Shown here piece by piece: positions 53,700-63,833 of a stretch of DNA of 64,000 nucleotides. Location: NCBI RefSeq assembly GCF_002263215.1, contig NZ_NLFK01000007.1, forward strand, positions 88,455-152,454. Direction: 5' to 3'. Source of the DNA: Actinobacillus seminis. Lineage in GTDB: Bacteria; Pseudomonadota; Gammaproteobacteria; Enterobacterales; Pasteurellaceae. The notes under the pieces were generated by a model that saw only the letters and a list, made by a program, of their open reading frames with translations, did not search any database and was not told the DNA's origin. Within the stretch, counting starts at the first letter, position 1. Each line of letters opens with the position of its first letter. The translations under genes were made by a program, and so were the position numbers.

Positions 53700-54749
53700 A
53701 TGATTTTAACCGGATTACTTACCGGAATTTTGCTCGGTTTTGTGATGCAACGCGGTCGCTTTTGTATCACCGGCGCATTCCTTGATCTGTATGTCACTAA
53801 AAGCAACAAAATGTTCATTGCCTTATTAATCGCTATCAGCATTCAATCCATTGGCTTTTTTGCCTTAAAAGAAGTAGGGGTGTTAGCGGTTGAACCGGCA
53901 GAAAAATTAGCCTTTTTCGCTGTATTAATTGGTGCCTTTTTATTCGGTATCGGTATCGTTCTCGCCGGCGGTTGCGCCACGGGAACTTGGTATCGTGCCG
54001 GTGAAGGCTTGATCGGCAGCTGGGTTGCCTTAGCAACCTATATGCTTTTAAGCGCCGTGATGCGCACCGGTCCGTTAGGCGAATTTAATCAAGCGTTACG
54101 TGCTGAACATATTGAGCATACCACCATTTACGGAAGTTTCGGTATTTCGCCTTGGTGGTTAGTCGGCTTATTAAGTGCGGTGACTTTATGCTATGTTTTC
54201 AAACAATTATCCAAACCGAAAGTCAAACTTACCACCTTAAAACCGAAAAAAACCGGCTTAGCACAGATTTTATTTAAAAAACGCTGGGATCCTTTCGTTA
54301 CCGCTGTTTTAGTCGGTCTGATCGCCCTTGCCGCCTGGCCATTGAGTATTGCCACCGGTCGCGATTCCGGTTTGGGCATTACGAGTCCATCCGCCAATAT
54401 CATACAATATTTGGTCACCGGCGATGACAAATTCCTTAACTGGGGCGTATTCTTGGTATTAGGTATTTTCTGCGGCTCCTTTATCGCCGCCAAAGGCAGC
54501 AACGAATTCCGCTTCCGCGTGCCGGATGTGGCCACCATGCTACGCAGTGCTGCCGGTGGCGTGTTAATGGGCGTCGGCGCGACATTAGCCGGCGGCTGTT
54601 CTATCGGTAACGGATTGGTGGAAACCGCGTTCTTCTCTTGGCAAGGTTGGTTATCCTTACCTGTTATGATCGTCGGAACTTGGGTCGCCGCCTATTTCAC
54701 CATTATTCGTCCGCAACAATTCCGTTTGCGTTTAGCGCAAGCTCAATAG
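53700..54749 (+). CDS. YeeE/YedE-family sulfur (thiosulfate) transporter
   Basis: This 349-residue membrane protein belongs to the YeeE/YedE family; the characterised member TsuA imports thiosulfate. It has about nine membrane segments and the three conserved cysteines: C22 (GRFCITGAF), one in LAGGCATGTWYRAGEG and one in LAGGCSIGNGLVE. Two homologous halves are evident. It is followed 32 bp later by a tusA-like gene, the standard yeeE-yeeD pairing. Thiosulfate as substrate is inferred. Confidence 0.85.
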   Translation: MILTGLLTGILLGFVMQRGRFCITGAFLDLYVTKSNKMFIALLIAISIQSIGFFALKEVGVLAVEPAEKLAFFAVLIGAFLFGIGIVLAGGCATGTWYRAGEGLIGSWVALATYMLLSAVMRTGPLGEFNQALRAEHIEHTTIYGSFGISPWWLVGLLSAVTLCYVFKQLSKPKVKLTTLKPKKTGLAQILFKKRWDPFVTAVLVGLIALAAWPLSIATGRDSGLGITSPSANIIQYLVTGDDKFLNWGVFLVLGIFCGSFIAAKGSNEFRFRVPDVATMLRSAAGGVLMGVGATLAGGCSIGNGLVETAFFSWQGWLSLPVMIVGTWVAAYFTIIRPQQFRLRLAQAQ

Positions 54750-54781
54750 ATAATAACAAGAAAAGGAGAGAAGGGAAAATT

Positions 54782-55003
54782 ATGATCGTTAAATTAGAAA
54801 CTGCGGGTTTAGTCTGCCCATTCCCATTAGTGGAAGCCAAACAAGTAATGGCACAATTACATAAAGGTGACGGATTGGAAATCGAATTTGACTGCACCCA
54901 AGCCACCGAAGCTATTCCAAGCTGGGCGGCAGAAGAAGGTTATGAAGTAACCAATTTTGAACAAATTGATGACGCCAAATGGACTATCACCGTCATTAAA
55001 TAA
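54782..55003 (+). CDS. TusA/YeeD-family sulfur carrier protein
   Basis: A 73-residue TusA-like protein with the active-site Cys in the CPxP-like motif (GLVCPFPLVEAKQVM, residues about 10-24). The start MIVKLETAGLVC follows GGAGAGAAGGG. Longer in-frame starts inside the transporter gene are rejected. With the YeeE-like gene it forms a thiosulfate-uptake-like TsuA/TsuB pair. It ends at the uptake-sequence hairpin 55023-55051. Confidence 0.88.
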   Translation: MIVKLETAGLVCPFPLVEAKQVMAQLHKGDGLEIEFDCTQATEAIPSWAAEEGYEVTNFEQIDDAKWTITVIK

Positions 55004-55022
55004 CCCTCAAGACAAATTAAGC

Positions 55023-55051
55023 AAAAGTGCGGTAATTTCTACCGCGCTTTT
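55023..55051 (+). terminator. Uptake-sequence hairpin terminator after the tusA-like gene
   Basis: AAAAGTGCGGTA (55023-55034) pairs with TACCGCGCTTTT (55040-55051) with one mismatch. It is a head-to-head uptake-sequence pair followed by T. Confidence 0.72.
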
Positions 55052-55098
55052 TATTTTCTGTTATGATACGCATAAAATCACGGAAACCATCAGTTATT

Positions 55099-55833
55099 AT
55101 GAGAATACCAAGAATTTACCATCCAACACCGTTAATACAACAAAAAAACTGTCAATTAAGCGAAGATGCCGTCAATCATGTTGGACGGGTATTGCGTATG
55201 CAAACGGGAGAACGCCTTGAATTATTTGATGGCAGCAACCATATTTATCCGGCAGTGATTACGCAAGTCAGCAAAAAAGCGGTTGAAGTGGAAATTCTAG
55301 GTAATGAATATCGTTCATGCGAAAGCCCATTATTTATCCATTTAGGGCAAGTGATTTCCCGTGGCGATCGCATGGAGTTTACCATTCAAAAATCCGTGGA
55401 ATTGGGCGTAAACCTGATTACGCCATTATGGTCAGAGCGCTGTGGTGTCAAATTAGATACCCAACGGATAGAGAAAAAAATCCAACAGTGGCAAAAAATC
55501 GCTATTTCTGCTTGTGAACAATGTGGGCGCAATGTCATCCCTGAAATTCGCCCAATGATGAAATTATCGGATTGGTGTGCAGAGCAAGATGGAAGTCTAA
55601 AATTAAATTTACACCCGCGCGCTGCCCATTCTATTCGTACATTGCCCCATATTCCCGCAGCCGGCTTGCGATTGCTGATTGGCTCGGAAGGCGGATTATC
55701 ACCGCAAGAAATTCAACAAACCGAGCAACAAGGATTTACCGACGTGTTGTTAGGACAACGTATTTTACGCACCGAGACCGCCGCTTTAGTTGCTATTAGC
55801 GCGCTGCAAGTGTGTTTTGGTGATTTAACATAA
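55099..55833 (+). CDS. rsmE: 16S rRNA (uracil1498-N3)-methyltransferase RsmE
   Basis: RsmE methylates U1498 in the 16S decoding region. The 244-residue product starts MRIPRIYHP (55099), after rejecting an upstream ATG at 55063. It is a SPOUT-class enzyme with the knot motifs [14 protein letters not shown] and [16 protein letters not shown] near the C-terminus and the [19 protein letters not shown] segment. It is followed by yqgE and yqgF, a conserved cluster. Confidence 0.95.
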   Translation: MRIPRIYHPTPLIQQKNCQLSEDAVNHVGRVLRMQTGERLELFDGSNHIYPAVITQVSKKAVEVEILGNEYRSCESPLFIHLGQVISRGDRMEFTIQKSVELGVNLITPLWSERCGVKLDTQRIEKKIQQWQKIAISACEQCGRNVIPEIRPMMKLSDWCAEQDGSLKLNLHPRAAHSIRTLPHIPAAGLRLLIGSEGGLSPQEIQQTEQQGFTDVLLGQRILRTETAALVAISALQVCFGDLT

Positions 55834-55880
55834 TTTTATTTTTTGGAAAGCAACCCGAATTAATTGGTTAAGGAGCAATA

Positions 55881-56438
55881 ATGGAACTACAAAATCATTT
55901 TTTGATTGCCATGCCACATTTAAATGATGACTATTTTCACCGTGCGGTAATCTATGTGTGTGAGCATAATGAACAAGGCTCCATGGGTCTGATGATCACA
56001 CAACCCACCGATTTAAGCATTGCCGAACTTTGCGCCAAAATGAATTTCTTAATGGCAGATCGTCGCCATTATCCCGATAAATTGATCTTATCCGGTGGAC
56101 CGGTTAACCTTGAACGCGGTTTTATTTTGCATACACCAACCAAACAAGCCTTTCAGCACAGTTACAAAATCAGCGATCAATTAACGCTCACTACTTCGGC
56201 TGACGTTTTACAAACCTTCGGCACCGCAGCACAACCAGAACAATATTTGGTCACACTAGGCTGCGCCAGTTGGTCACCAAACCAATTGGAAAATGAAATT
56301 ACCAATAACGATTGGTTGGTCGTCCCTGCCAATGAACAAATCTTGTTTCATACTCCTTATGAAAACCGTTGGCTGGAAGCGCAATTATTATTGGGTATTC
56401 AACATCATCATTTGGCATATCAAGCGGGGCATTGTTAA
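55881..56438 (+). CDS. yqgE: UPF0301 protein YqgE (AlgH family)
   Basis: YqgE is a conserved protein of unknown function, formerly AlgH. The 185-residue product has [20 protein letters not shown] (residues about 8-27), the [13 protein letters not shown] motif and [15 protein letters not shown]. It ends in a TAATG overlap with yqgF, implying coupling. The ribosome site is AAGGAGCAATA. Confidence 0.92.
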   Translation: MELQNHFLIAMPHLNDDYFHRAVIYVCEHNEQGSMGLMITQPTDLSIAELCAKMNFLMADRRHYPDKLILSGGPVNLERGFILHTPTKQAFQHSYKISDQLTLTTSADVLQTFGTAAQPEQYLVTLGCASWSPNQLENEITNNDWLVVPANEQILFHTPYENRWLEAQLLLGIQHHHLAYQAGHC

Positions 56439-56878
56439 TGGGATTTACCGCATTAGCCTTTGATTTCGGCACCAAAAGTATCGGCTGCGCCGTCGGACAA
56501 AGCATCACAGGTACAGCACAAGCCTTGCCGGCATTCAAAGCGCAAGATGGCATTCCTAATTGGCAACACATTGAAAAATGTTTACGGGAATGGAAACCGC
56601 AAGTGGTAGTGGTAGGTCTTCCGCTCAATATGGACGGGAGCGAACAGGATTTAACCCGACGCGCAAAAAAATTCGCCCAACGCTTACGCGGACGCTTCGG
56701 AGTCAATGTGGTATTACAAGATGAACGCCTTACCACCACCGAAGCTCGTGCTGAAATATTCCAACGTGGCGGCTTTAAAGCCCTAAACAAAAGCAAAATC
56801 GACGGAATTTCCGCTTGCTTAATTTTAGAAAGCTGGTTTGAAAATGGTGTGAAAACAATAAAACAACTGCAAATTTAA
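56438..56878 (+). CDS. yqgF: Putative pre-16S rRNA nuclease YqgF (RuvX)
   Basis: YqgF is an RNase H-fold nuclease thought to finish the 16S 5' end. The 146-residue product starts [20 protein letters not shown] (active-site Asp9), and shows [14 protein letters not shown] and [12 protein letters not shown] with the other acidic residues. Longer in-frame starts inside yqgE are rejected. It overlaps the yqgE stop by one base. Confidence 0.94.
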   Translation: MGFTALAFDFGTKSIGCAVGQSITGTAQALPAFKAQDGIPNWQHIEKCLREWKPQVVVVGLPLNMDGSEQDLTRRAKKFAQRLRGRFGVNVVLQDERLTTTEARAEIFQRGGFKALNKSKIDGISACLILESWFENGVKTIKQLQI

Positions 56879-57042
56879 CCGCACTTTTCCTTTCCCTCCT
56901 TTTCACCGCCGGCACAAGTCAGCATTGCAAGGAAAATTTGCTCTGTTTGAGTTTGAAGTAAAAAAATCTGCACCTTAATCAGTTGGTTGTTTAGTCCGAC
57001 TTTTGGGGGCAGATCATGCTATGCTTTTTTGTGGATTATTTT

Positions 57043-57837
57043 TTATTTCTCCTGCGGTACCGTGATTAATTCAGGCTCTTTTGGTTTTTCTACTTCATCA
57101 AAATGTTTGCCTTGGTTGGCTTGGATTAAGATTTCCGTTTGGTTTGCCAATCGGGTTAAATTCATTTTTTCATAAGCTTCTTTCATCAACGGTAGCGCAT
57201 CTAACGTTGCTTGTGTGTCAGGATATTGACGTAACATGCCCACCACGCGGTTGACAACCGCTACGTGTGCGTTGCGTTTAGCATAAAATTTAGCAATCGC
57301 CAACTCGTGACGTGCGAGGCTGGCTTTGATATATGCCATACGCGCAACCGCATCCGGTGCATAAACACTATTCGGGAAATGTTTCACCAAATTTTGGAAA
57401 TTAGCAAAAGCGGTTTTGATCGAGGAGCTTTCACGAGTAGCACGATCAACACCAAAAAAATCTTGAATAAAATTATCCCCTAAGGCGGAATTGGTTAACC
57501 CTGCCATATAAATAACATAATCTAAATTCGGGCTGTTTGGATGCATTTGCAAGAAACGATCAGCAGTAACCAATGTTTTAGTGTAATCTTGTGATTTGTA
57601 ATAGGCGTAAATCAAATTAAGCTGGGCTTGTTCGCTGTAAGCGGTTCCCGGGAAGCGGGTATTGACCGCGTCTAAATAGCGAATGGCTTGTGAATAATCT
57701 GCATTTTGCAAATAGGTTTGACCTTTATTATAAAGCTCTTGTTCCGAGCCTTGATCTACTGCTTTGTTGGAACTTGAACAGGCACTGATTGCCAAAGCCG
57801 CTAATGCAACGAGGGTAAGCGATTTTAATTTACGCAT
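57043..57837 (-). CDS. bamD: Outer membrane assembly lipoprotein BamD
   Basis: BamD is the essential lipoprotein of the BAM complex that inserts outer-membrane barrels, such as LptD and the adhesin anchor encoded here. The 264-residue precursor starts MRKLKSLTLVALAALAISAC, with the lipobox Cys20. Five TPR-like helix pairs follow (LYNKGQTYLQNADYSQAIRY onward). An upstream in-frame ATG (57864) is less likely. It is divergent from rluD, as in E. coli. Confidence 0.96.
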   Translation of the reverse strand: MRKLKSLTLVALAALAISACSSSNKAVDQGSEQELYNKGQTYLQNADYSQAIRYLDAVNTRFPGTAYSEQAQLNLIYAYYKSQDYTKTLVTADRFLQMHPNSPNLDYVIYMAGLTNSALGDNFIQDFFGVDRATRESSSIKTAFANFQNLVKHFPNSVYAPDAVARMAYIKASLARHELAIAKFYAKRNAHVAVVNRVVGMLRQYPDTQATLDALPLMKEAYEKMNLTRLANQTEILIQANQGKHFDEVEKPKEPELITVPQEK

Positions 57838-57941
57838 TGGTTGATCCTTATTTTTTACGTGCAATGATAAATGAGTTACAATTATCCGATATTTTATATA
57901 ACATTGCTAAATAAGCAAACTATTCACGGATTTTTTTATTT

Positions 57942-58916
57942 ATGGCACAACTTATTTTGTCGGCTGAAATCCGACCTGAACAAATGGGACAACGATTAGA
58001 CCAAACTTTGGCGGAATTGTTCCCCGACTATTCCCGCTCGCGACTAAAAACTTGGATCGAAGGCGATTTGGTATTGGTTAACGGGCAAATCAACAAGGTG
58101 CCAAGGAGCAAAGTCTATGGCGGTGAACAGGTGGAAATCACGGTGGAAGTGGATGATGAGACCCGCTTTGAAGCGGAAAATATTCCGCTGGATATCGTCT
58201 ATGAAGACGAACATATTTTGGTGATCAATAAGCCGAAAGATTTTGTGGTTCACCCCGGCGCCGGCAATCCGAAAGGCACGGTATTAAATGCGCTACTTTA
58301 TCATTATCCTGAAATTGCAGAAGTACCGCGCGCCGGCATTGTGCACCGCTTGGATAAAGACACTACGGGCTTGATGGTGGTAGCAAAAACCATTCCGGCG
58401 CAAACCAAATTGGTGCGCGATTTGCAAAAACGTAAAATTACCCGTGAATATGAAGCCATTGCCAGCGGTATTATGACCAAAGGTGGTACAGTAGATCAAC
58501 CCATGGCACGCCATCCAACTAAACGTACTCATATGGCGGTACATCCTTTGGGTAAACCGGCAGTAACCCATTATCGGATTATGGAGCGTTTTCGCGATTA
58601 CACGCGTTTACGTTTGCGTCTTGAAACCGGTCGTACCCATCAAATTCGGGTACATATGGCACACATCGCCCATCCATTACTTGGCGATCAAACCTATGGC
58701 GGACGTCCACGCCCGCCGAAAAACGCCGGCGAGGAATTAATGCGCGTAATGCGTGAATTTAAACGCCAAGCGTTGCACGCAGTAATGTTGCGTTTGGCGC
58801 ATCCAATTAGCGGCGAGATGATGGATTGGTTCGCACCATTGCCGGCGGATTTCGTTGAATTAATCGGTGCCTTAAAAGCTGATTATCAGTTACATAAGGA
58901 CGAATTGGACTATTAA
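57942..58916 (+). CDS. rluD: 23S rRNA pseudouridine(1911/1915/1917) synthase
   Basis: RluD makes three pseudouridines in helix 69 of 23S rRNA. The 324-residue protein has an S4 domain (about 16-75), the catalytic motif HRLDKDTTGLMVVAK and RLRLETGRTHQIRVHMAHIA. It is 1 bp from pgeF, matching the E. coli bamD/rluD-yfiH layout. Confidence 0.97.
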   Translation: MAQLILSAEIRPEQMGQRLDQTLAELFPDYSRSRLKTWIEGDLVLVNGQINKVPRSKVYGGEQVEITVEVDDETRFEAENIPLDIVYEDEHILVINKPKDFVVHPGAGNPKGTVLNALLYHYPEIAEVPRAGIVHRLDKDTTGLMVVAKTIPAQTKLVRDLQKRKITREYEAIASGIMTKGGTVDQPMARHPTKRTHMAVHPLGKPAVTHYRIMERFRDYTRLRLRLETGRTHQIRVHMAHIAHPLLGDQTYGGRPRPPKNAGEELMRVMREFKRQALHAVMLRLAHPISGEMMDWFAPLPADFVELIGALKADYQLHKDELDY

Positions 58917-58917
58917 T

Positions 58918-59652
58918 ATGAAATACTTAACCCCAACTTGGCAAGCCCCCAAAAACGTCCGCGCCTTGATGACCTTGCGTCAAGGAGGATACAGCCAAGC
59001 GCCTTATGACAGTTTTAATTTGGGTGATCATGTGGGTGACGAAAAAAGTGCGGTCAAAAATAACCGCACTTTATTAACTGAACAATTCGGCTTGCCACAA
59101 TATCCGGTTTTTCTGACGCAAACCCACAGCACCAAGGTGCTACATTTGCCTTATGACGGAAAAAATCTCAATGCGGATGCGACTTATACCCATCAGCCCA
59201 AACAAGTATGTTTAGTGATGACCGCCGATTGTTTGCCAGTGTTGTTCACTAACCGACAAGGCAGTGAAGTCGCCGCGGCTCACGCCGGTTGGCGCGGGTT
59301 GTGTGACGGTATTTTGGAGCAAACGCTAAATTGTTTTCAATCGCCCAAAGAGGACATTATGGCATGGTTCGGCGCGGCTATCGGTCCGAGCGCCTTTCAA
59401 GTGAGCGAAGACGTGGTGGCGCAATTTGTGGCACATAATCCGCAAGCTCAACAAGCTTTTCTCCCTGATCCTAACGCCTCGGGGAAATATTTAGGCAATC
59501 TCTACCAACTTGCCCGTCAACGTCTCAACGCCTTGGGCGTGATGCAAATTAGCGGCGGAGAGCATTGTACCTATTTAGATCAGCGACAATTTTTCTCTTA
59601 TCGTCGAGAGAAACGAACAGGAAGAATGGCATCATTAATTTGGTTTGAATAA
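58918..59652 (+). CDS. pgeF: Peptidoglycan editing factor PgeF (laccase domain, YfiH)
   Basis: PgeF prevents misincorporation of L-Ser into peptidoglycan; the family was once called polyphenol oxidase. The 244-residue protein has the metal-site motifs TQTHSTKVL, MTADCLPVLF and AAHAGWRGLCDG (H, C, H ligands). A head-to-head uptake-sequence pair lies inside the gene (59044-59071), encoding KSAVKNNRTLL. Confidence 0.93.
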   Translation: MKYLTPTWQAPKNVRALMTLRQGGYSQAPYDSFNLGDHVGDEKSAVKNNRTLLTEQFGLPQYPVFLTQTHSTKVLHLPYDGKNLNADATYTHQPKQVCLVMTADCLPVLFTNRQGSEVAAAHAGWRGLCDGILEQTLNCFQSPKEDIMAWFGAAIGPSAFQVSEDVVAQFVAHNPQAQQAFLPDPNASGKYLGNLYQLARQRLNALGVMQISGGEHCTYLDQRQFFSYRREKRTGRMASLIWFE

Positions 59653-59673
59653 ACAAGATATTTATAGATAAAA

Positions 59674-59700
59674 AATATCCTTCTTGATCAGAGGGATATT
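59674..59700. terminator. Possible terminator after pgeF
   Basis: AATATCC (59674-59680) pairs with GGATATT (59694-59700). The stem is AT-rich with a weak tail, so the call is tentative. It could serve both pgeF and convergent plsY. Confidence 0.4.
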
Positions 59701-59750
59701 AACAAAAAAGCGGAAAAATTGACCGCCCTTTACTAGAGTATTCACCCAAG

Positions 59751-60353
59751 TTACGATTTTTTCTTCAATTTTGACCAGACTTTATCTTCTTGTCCGCGCC
59801 ATAGACGTTGGATATTGTCGTGATGACGGTAAATCAATAAACAACATACCAACGCAACGGGAAAGGTAAATTCCGGTTTGAACCACCACACATAAAACGG
59901 GACTAACAAGGCGGTCACCACAGCACTTAAAGAAGAATAGCCACTGATCACAAAAACAAACAACCAAGTGCCAATCATACTACCGGCAACACTCCAAGCA
60001 ATCGGCGCAATAGCACCAAAAGCGGTGGCAACGCCCTTTCCGCCTTTGAATTTAAAGAAAATCGGAAAAATGTGCCCCAAACACGCCCCTAATGCGACCA
60101 TCCCCAGTTCAAACTGAGTTAATCCAAGATAGTAACCGCCCCAGACCGGCAACATCCCCTTTAAAATATCAAACAACAATACCGCCAACGCTGCCCAGCG
60201 ACCGCCAATGCGTAGCACATTGGTAGCACCAGGATTGTGCGAACCGCTTTCTCTCGGATCCGGCAAACCTGCCATTTTGCAGAATAAAATCGCACTTGAT
60301 ATGGATCCTAACAAATAGGCAAATAACATATAAAAAAGCGCAAAAATACTCAT
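59751..60353 (-). CDS. plsY: Acyl phosphate:glycerol-3-phosphate acyltransferase PlsY
   Basis: PlsY transfers an acyl group from acyl phosphate to glycerol 3-phosphate in the inner membrane, starting phospholipid synthesis. The 200-residue product starts [20 protein letters not shown] and has [31 protein letters not shown] and the C-terminal HHDNIQRLW motif. Six or so membrane segments are evident. Divergent from folB, as in E. coli. Confidence 0.95.
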   Translation of the reverse strand: MSIFALFYMLFAYLLGSISSAILFCKMAGLPDPRESGSHNPGATNVLRIGGRWAALAVLLFDILKGMLPVWGGYYLGLTQFELGMVALGACLGHIFPIFFKFKGGKGVATAFGAIAPIAWSVAGSMIGTWLFVFVISGYSSLSAVVTALLVPFYVWWFKPEFTFPVALVCCLLIYRHHDNIQRLWRGQEDKVWSKLKKKS

Positions 60354-60467
60354 CGTCGATCCTTTTGTCATGAAAAAGAAAAAAATTTGTTCGTCTATTC
60401 TACAGAAAAGCGCATAAACTTGATAGCATAATACACATTATGCTAAATATATTAGGGGAGTTATCAA

Positions 60468-60824
60468 ATGGATCGCATTTTTATTGAGGGATTAATCGTT
60501 TTTGCACAAATCGGCGTTTACGATTGGGAACAGCAAATTAAGCAAAGATTGGTATTTGATTTAGAAATGGCATGGGATAGCAAAAAAGCGGCACAAACGG
60601 ATAACGTCATTTATTGCTTAAATTATGCACAAGTCAGCGAATTTATTATTGATTATGTACAATCCAGACCCTTTTTGTTAATTGAACGGGTAGCGTATGA
60701 AGTGGCGGAAGCGCTACAACAGCGCTTTGCAATTCCTTGGATAAAGCTCAAACTGAGTAAACCTAAAGCAGTAGCGCAGGCAAATAATGTCGGTATTATC
60801 ATAGAAAAAGGACAGTTACCATAA
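60468..60824 (+). CDS. folB: Dihydroneopterin aldolase FolB
   Basis: FolB cleaves dihydroneopterin to hydroxymethyl-dihydropterin in folate synthesis. The 118-residue product starts MDRIFIEGLIVFAQIGVYDWE, with YAQVSEFI, FLLIERVAYEVAEAL and the Lys in KLSKPKAV. A GGGGAG site precedes it. Divergent from plsY. Confidence 0.95.
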   Translation: MDRIFIEGLIVFAQIGVYDWEQQIKQRLVFDLEMAWDSKKAAQTDNVIYCLNYAQVSEFIIDYVQSRPFLLIERVAYEVAEALQQRFAIPWIKLKLSKPKAVAQANNVGIIIEKGQLP

Positions 60825-60859
60825 TTGCTTAATTCTTGTACATTATTTTAGGCGAAAGA

Positions 60860-60937
60860 TTGTATGTTTACTATATTATCGGCACCATCTTAATTGTGAT
60901 CGGATTATTGCTGTGTAACCGCAACCAGTTGAGATAA
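60860..60937 (+). CDS. Possible 25-residue hydrophobic peptide (TTG start)
   Basis: After AGGCGAAAGA, a TTG opens a frame reading [20 protein letters not shown] before a short NQLR end and TAA. It would be a one-pass membrane peptide. It overlaps the 3' end of yigB on the other strand and has no ATG. No homologue is recognised, so it may be a chance frame. Confidence 0.2.
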   Translation: MYVYYIIGTILIVIGLLLCNRNQLR

Positions 60938-61636
60938 TTCATTAATTTCTACGGTGGGTAATAAACGCGCCTCGCTAAACGTGGCAATGGTCTCGCCGGA
61001 TAAATTGATCCACACTGCTTGGCATCCCGCTTGCAACGCGCCCTGTACATCGGTGATCAAATTATCGCCCACGTGCAAAATATCCTGTGGCGTAATGTTT
61101 AACGTCGTTGCACAATGATGAAACATATCAGGGTGTGGCTTAGCACGGAAATGCCCGTTGGGATAGGCTTCGCCGGCGCGAAAATAATGATCAAAATAAT
61201 GCAAGCCGATACGTTTTGGATCTACGTTACCGTTCGTGATCGCAATTAACGGATAATAGGGTTTAAGTGCGGTCAATATTTCCACCGTTTCACGCGGCAA
61301 TTGAATTTTATTGCGCCATTCAAAGAAAATTGCCATGGCTTGCTGACAAATTTGCGTAATTTCGACCGTACTTTTTTGCTGAAATTGTAGCAAAGCGGTC
61401 AAGGTTTCTGCTCGCCAAGCAGTCACATCATGAGTTAAATGGGGAAATTGTTGTGCCATACAATTGCGCCAAGATTGCCAATATTCTTGATTAAATTCAG
61501 CAATTTTGCCACGTTTTTTCACATAATCAATAAAGTACCATTCCGCTTGGCGAATGATCTCGCGGTTATCATATAGCGTATCGTCCAAATCAAAACTGAT
61601 AGCGCGAAAAGGCTGCAAAGAGCGGTAAAATTTCAT
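60905..61636 (-). CDS. yigB: HAD-family phosphatase YigB
   Basis: YigB dephosphorylates 5-amino-6-ribitylamino-uracil 5'-phosphate in riboflavin synthesis and, less specifically, FMN. The 243-residue protein has the HAD motif [12 protein letters not shown] (Asp16, Asp18), motif II AITNGN and motif [15 protein letters not shown]. Its start overlaps the xerC stop (61633), so the two are coupled. The dapF-xerC-yigB order recalls E. coli, without the DUF484 gene. Confidence 0.92.
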   Translation of the reverse strand: MKFYRSLQPFRAISFDLDDTLYDNREIIRQAEWYFIDYVKKRGKIAEFNQEYWQSWRNCMAQQFPHLTHDVTAWRAETLTALLQFQQKSTVEITQICQQAMAIFFEWRNKIQLPRETVEILTALKPYYPLIAITNGNVDPKRIGLHYFDHYFRAGEAYPNGHFRAKPHPDMFHHCATTLNITPQDILHVGDNLITDVQGALQAGCQAVWINLSGETIATFSEARLLPTVEINELSQLVAVTQQ

Positions 61637-62579
61637 GAGATGTTCCTATTTTTTCGCTTTGCACGTGGATGAGCCGCATCATAAACTTGCGCAAGATGTT
61701 GAAAATTAAGATGGGTGTAAATTTGCGTACTGGACAAATTACTATGTCCGAGCAATTCTTGCACCGCACGCAAATCCGAACTGTTTTCCAGCATATGGGT
61801 TGCAAAGGAATGGCGTAATTTATGTGGGTTAAGATGGCTGTTTAAACCTTGACGAATACCCCAGATTTCAAGGCGCTTTTGAATTGCTCGTTGCGTCAAT
61901 CGATTGCCGAGCTGGCTGACAAAAAGTGCTTCATTTTTTGGATTAAATAATGACCGTACTTTTAACCATTGTTGAATGGCGTGAGAAGCATAACGCCCGA
62001 AAGGTAAGATGCGTTCTTTGTTCCCTTTTCCCAGCACACGTACCTCACGAGATCGCGTGTTAATATTACTTAAATTTAGGCCTTGCAATTCAGATAGGCG
62101 CAATCCGGAGCTGTACATCAACTCCATCATTGCACGATCACGAATATCGATCGGCTCTTTGCTATCATTTGCTAACAATTGCTGTACTTGCTCCGCATCA
62201 ATATTTTTCGGCAAATGCTTCGCTTGTTTGGGCGCAGAAATGCTCACAGCGGGGTTAACCGCTAACACGCCTTGCCGGACTAAATATGCTAAAAATTGGC
62301 GCAACGCCGACAACCGCAACGCTAAACTTTTTCCTTTAATCCGTCCTTTTTGCTTTGCGCCAACACAAAACGTACTACACTCGGCGTCATTTGTTGCCAT
62401 TGGTGAATATCGTTTTGCTGCAAAATTGCGCATATTGCATCCAATTGATATTGATAATTCGCCAAGGTATATGAGCTTAATTGGCGCTCAATTTTAAGGT
62501 AATTCAAATATTGATGTAGTAACGTTTGCATTAGCCGTTGTCCATGTAATTTGCCATCCAGTGTTAAATGTTTCTCCAC
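61633..62579 (-). pseudogene. xerC: Tyrosine recombinase XerC, frameshifted
   Basis: XerC with XerD resolves chromosome dimers at dif. The N-terminal frame (62322-62579) reads [20 protein letters not shown] through [16 protein letters not shown], then hits a stop. The rest ([20 protein letters not shown] onward) is in another frame to 61633. Adding one A to a run of five in GGAAAAAGTTTAG (about 62328-62332) restores 315 residues. The catalytic parts are present: GLRLSEL (Arg), [12 protein letters not shown] (His, Arg) and IYTHL (Tyr). The loss would be serious, so a sequencing deletion is likely. Confidence 0.88.
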
Positions 62580-62704
62580 AATCCTGACTAGATATTTTAT
62601 AAGAATAACGCTCGTCGAGAGTAGGTTGCTTGTCTCATGATCATTGAATAACAGAATGTTAACTTGTGCTACAAAATCATTTTTTACCCATAATATTTAT
62701 CAAA

Positions 62705-63529
62705 CTAAAGCCGAATAACGCCATCGTAAATATGCGTGGCATCACCAGTCATATAAAGTGGTGAACCAACCCCTTTCCATTCAATCATTAAGCTGCCGCC
62801 CGGCAAATCAACTTGCACGCTATTATCCAGCAAACCTTGCATAATACCAATCGCTACCGCTGCACAAGCACCGCTGCCGCAAGCTTGAGTCTCTCCGGCG
62901 CCACGCTCATAAACCCGTAATTTAATATATTGACGATTCATCACTTGCATAAATCCGGCATTCACACGTTCCGGAAAACGTTCATGATTTTCCAATAAAG
63001 GCCCAAGTTCGGTAACATTAGCAGTAGCAATATCGTCAACCTGAACAACGCAGTGCGGATTACCCATTGATACAGCGCCACAAAGTACGGTTTGAATGTC
63101 TGTGCGCAAAATATAATTTTTTTCAAATTTATTAGCAATAAATGGAATTTTTGCCGGCTCCCAAATAGGCTCGCCCATATTCACGCGAACCATTCCATCA
63201 TCTTTAACACTTAAAATCATTTTTCCGTTTGCGGTACTAACCGCAATATCTTTTTTGTTGGTCAAACCTTTGAGTGTTACAAAACGAGCAAAACAACGTG
63301 CACCATTGCCACATTGCGCTACCTCGGTACCATCCGCGTTGAAAATGCGGTAATGAAAATCTAATTCCGGATCATAAGGCGGTTCCACAATCAATAATTG
63401 ATCAAAACCAATTCCGCAATGGCGATCTGCTAATTTTTTGATGGTTTCCGTTGGAAAATAAACATTTTGGGTCACGGCATCAACGACAACAAAATCATTG
63501 CCTAAACCGTGCATTTTAGAAAACTGCAT
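62705..63529 (-). CDS. dapF: Diaminopimelate epimerase
   Basis: DapF converts LL- to meso-diaminopimelate for lysine and peptidoglycan. The 274-residue product starts [20 protein letters not shown] (63529); an upstream in-frame ATG is rejected. The two catalytic cysteines are in [14 protein letters not shown] and [14 protein letters not shown]. It is upstream of xerC on the same strand, 126 bp away. Confidence 0.97.
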   Translation of the reverse strand: MQFSKMHGLGNDFVVVDAVTQNVYFPTETIKKLADRHCGIGFDQLLIVEPPYDPELDFHYRIFNADGTEVAQCGNGARCFARFVTLKGLTNKKDIAVSTANGKMILSVKDDGMVRVNMGEPIWEPAKIPFIANKFEKNYILRTDIQTVLCGAVSMGNPHCVVQVDDIATANVTELGPLLENHERFPERVNAGFMQVMNRQYIKLRVYERGAGETQACGSGACAAVAIGIMQGLLDNSVQVDLPGGSLMIEWKGVGSPLYMTGDATHIYDGVIRL

Positions 63530-63652
63530 TGTACTACCTTTAAAACTCGTAAACACTCCTTGCATTATAATCAGCAAGTTTTAGAGAGTAAACAAAGTTT
63601 AAAGAATAAAAATAAGTAATAATATGTTGAAATAACGAGAAAATATGTCATA

Positions 63653-63728
63653 TGGCAGGGGCGGAGAGGCTCGAACTCCCAACACCCGGTTTTGGAGACC
63701 GGTGCTCTACCAATTGAACTACGCCCCT
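63653..63728 (-). tRNA. tRNA-Trp (anticodon CCA)
   Basis: The 76-base cloverleaf reads AGGGGCGTAGTTCAATTGGT at the 5' end, with anticodon CCA in GGTCTCCAAAACC, a GTTCGAGCC T-arm and encoded 3' CCA. Acceptor AGGGGCG pairs with CGCCCCT. It is the last element of the rRNA operon tail. Confidence 0.97.
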
Positions 63729-63744
63729 ATTGGTATGAAAGGAT

Positions 63745-63821
63745 TGGCGGAATGGACGGGACTCGAACCCGCGACCCCCTGCGTGACAGGCAGGTATTCT
63801 AACCAGCTGAACTACCACTCC
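63745..63821 (-). tRNA. tRNA-Asp (anticodon GTC)
   Basis: The 77-base cloverleaf reads GGAGTGGTAGTTCAGCTGGT at the 5' end, anticodon GTC in CCTGTCACG, GTTCGAGTC T-arm and encoded CCA. The acceptor stem has a G-T pair. It lies between 5S rRNA and tRNA-Trp. Confidence 0.97.
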
Positions 63822-63833
63822 GCTAAATTTGGT

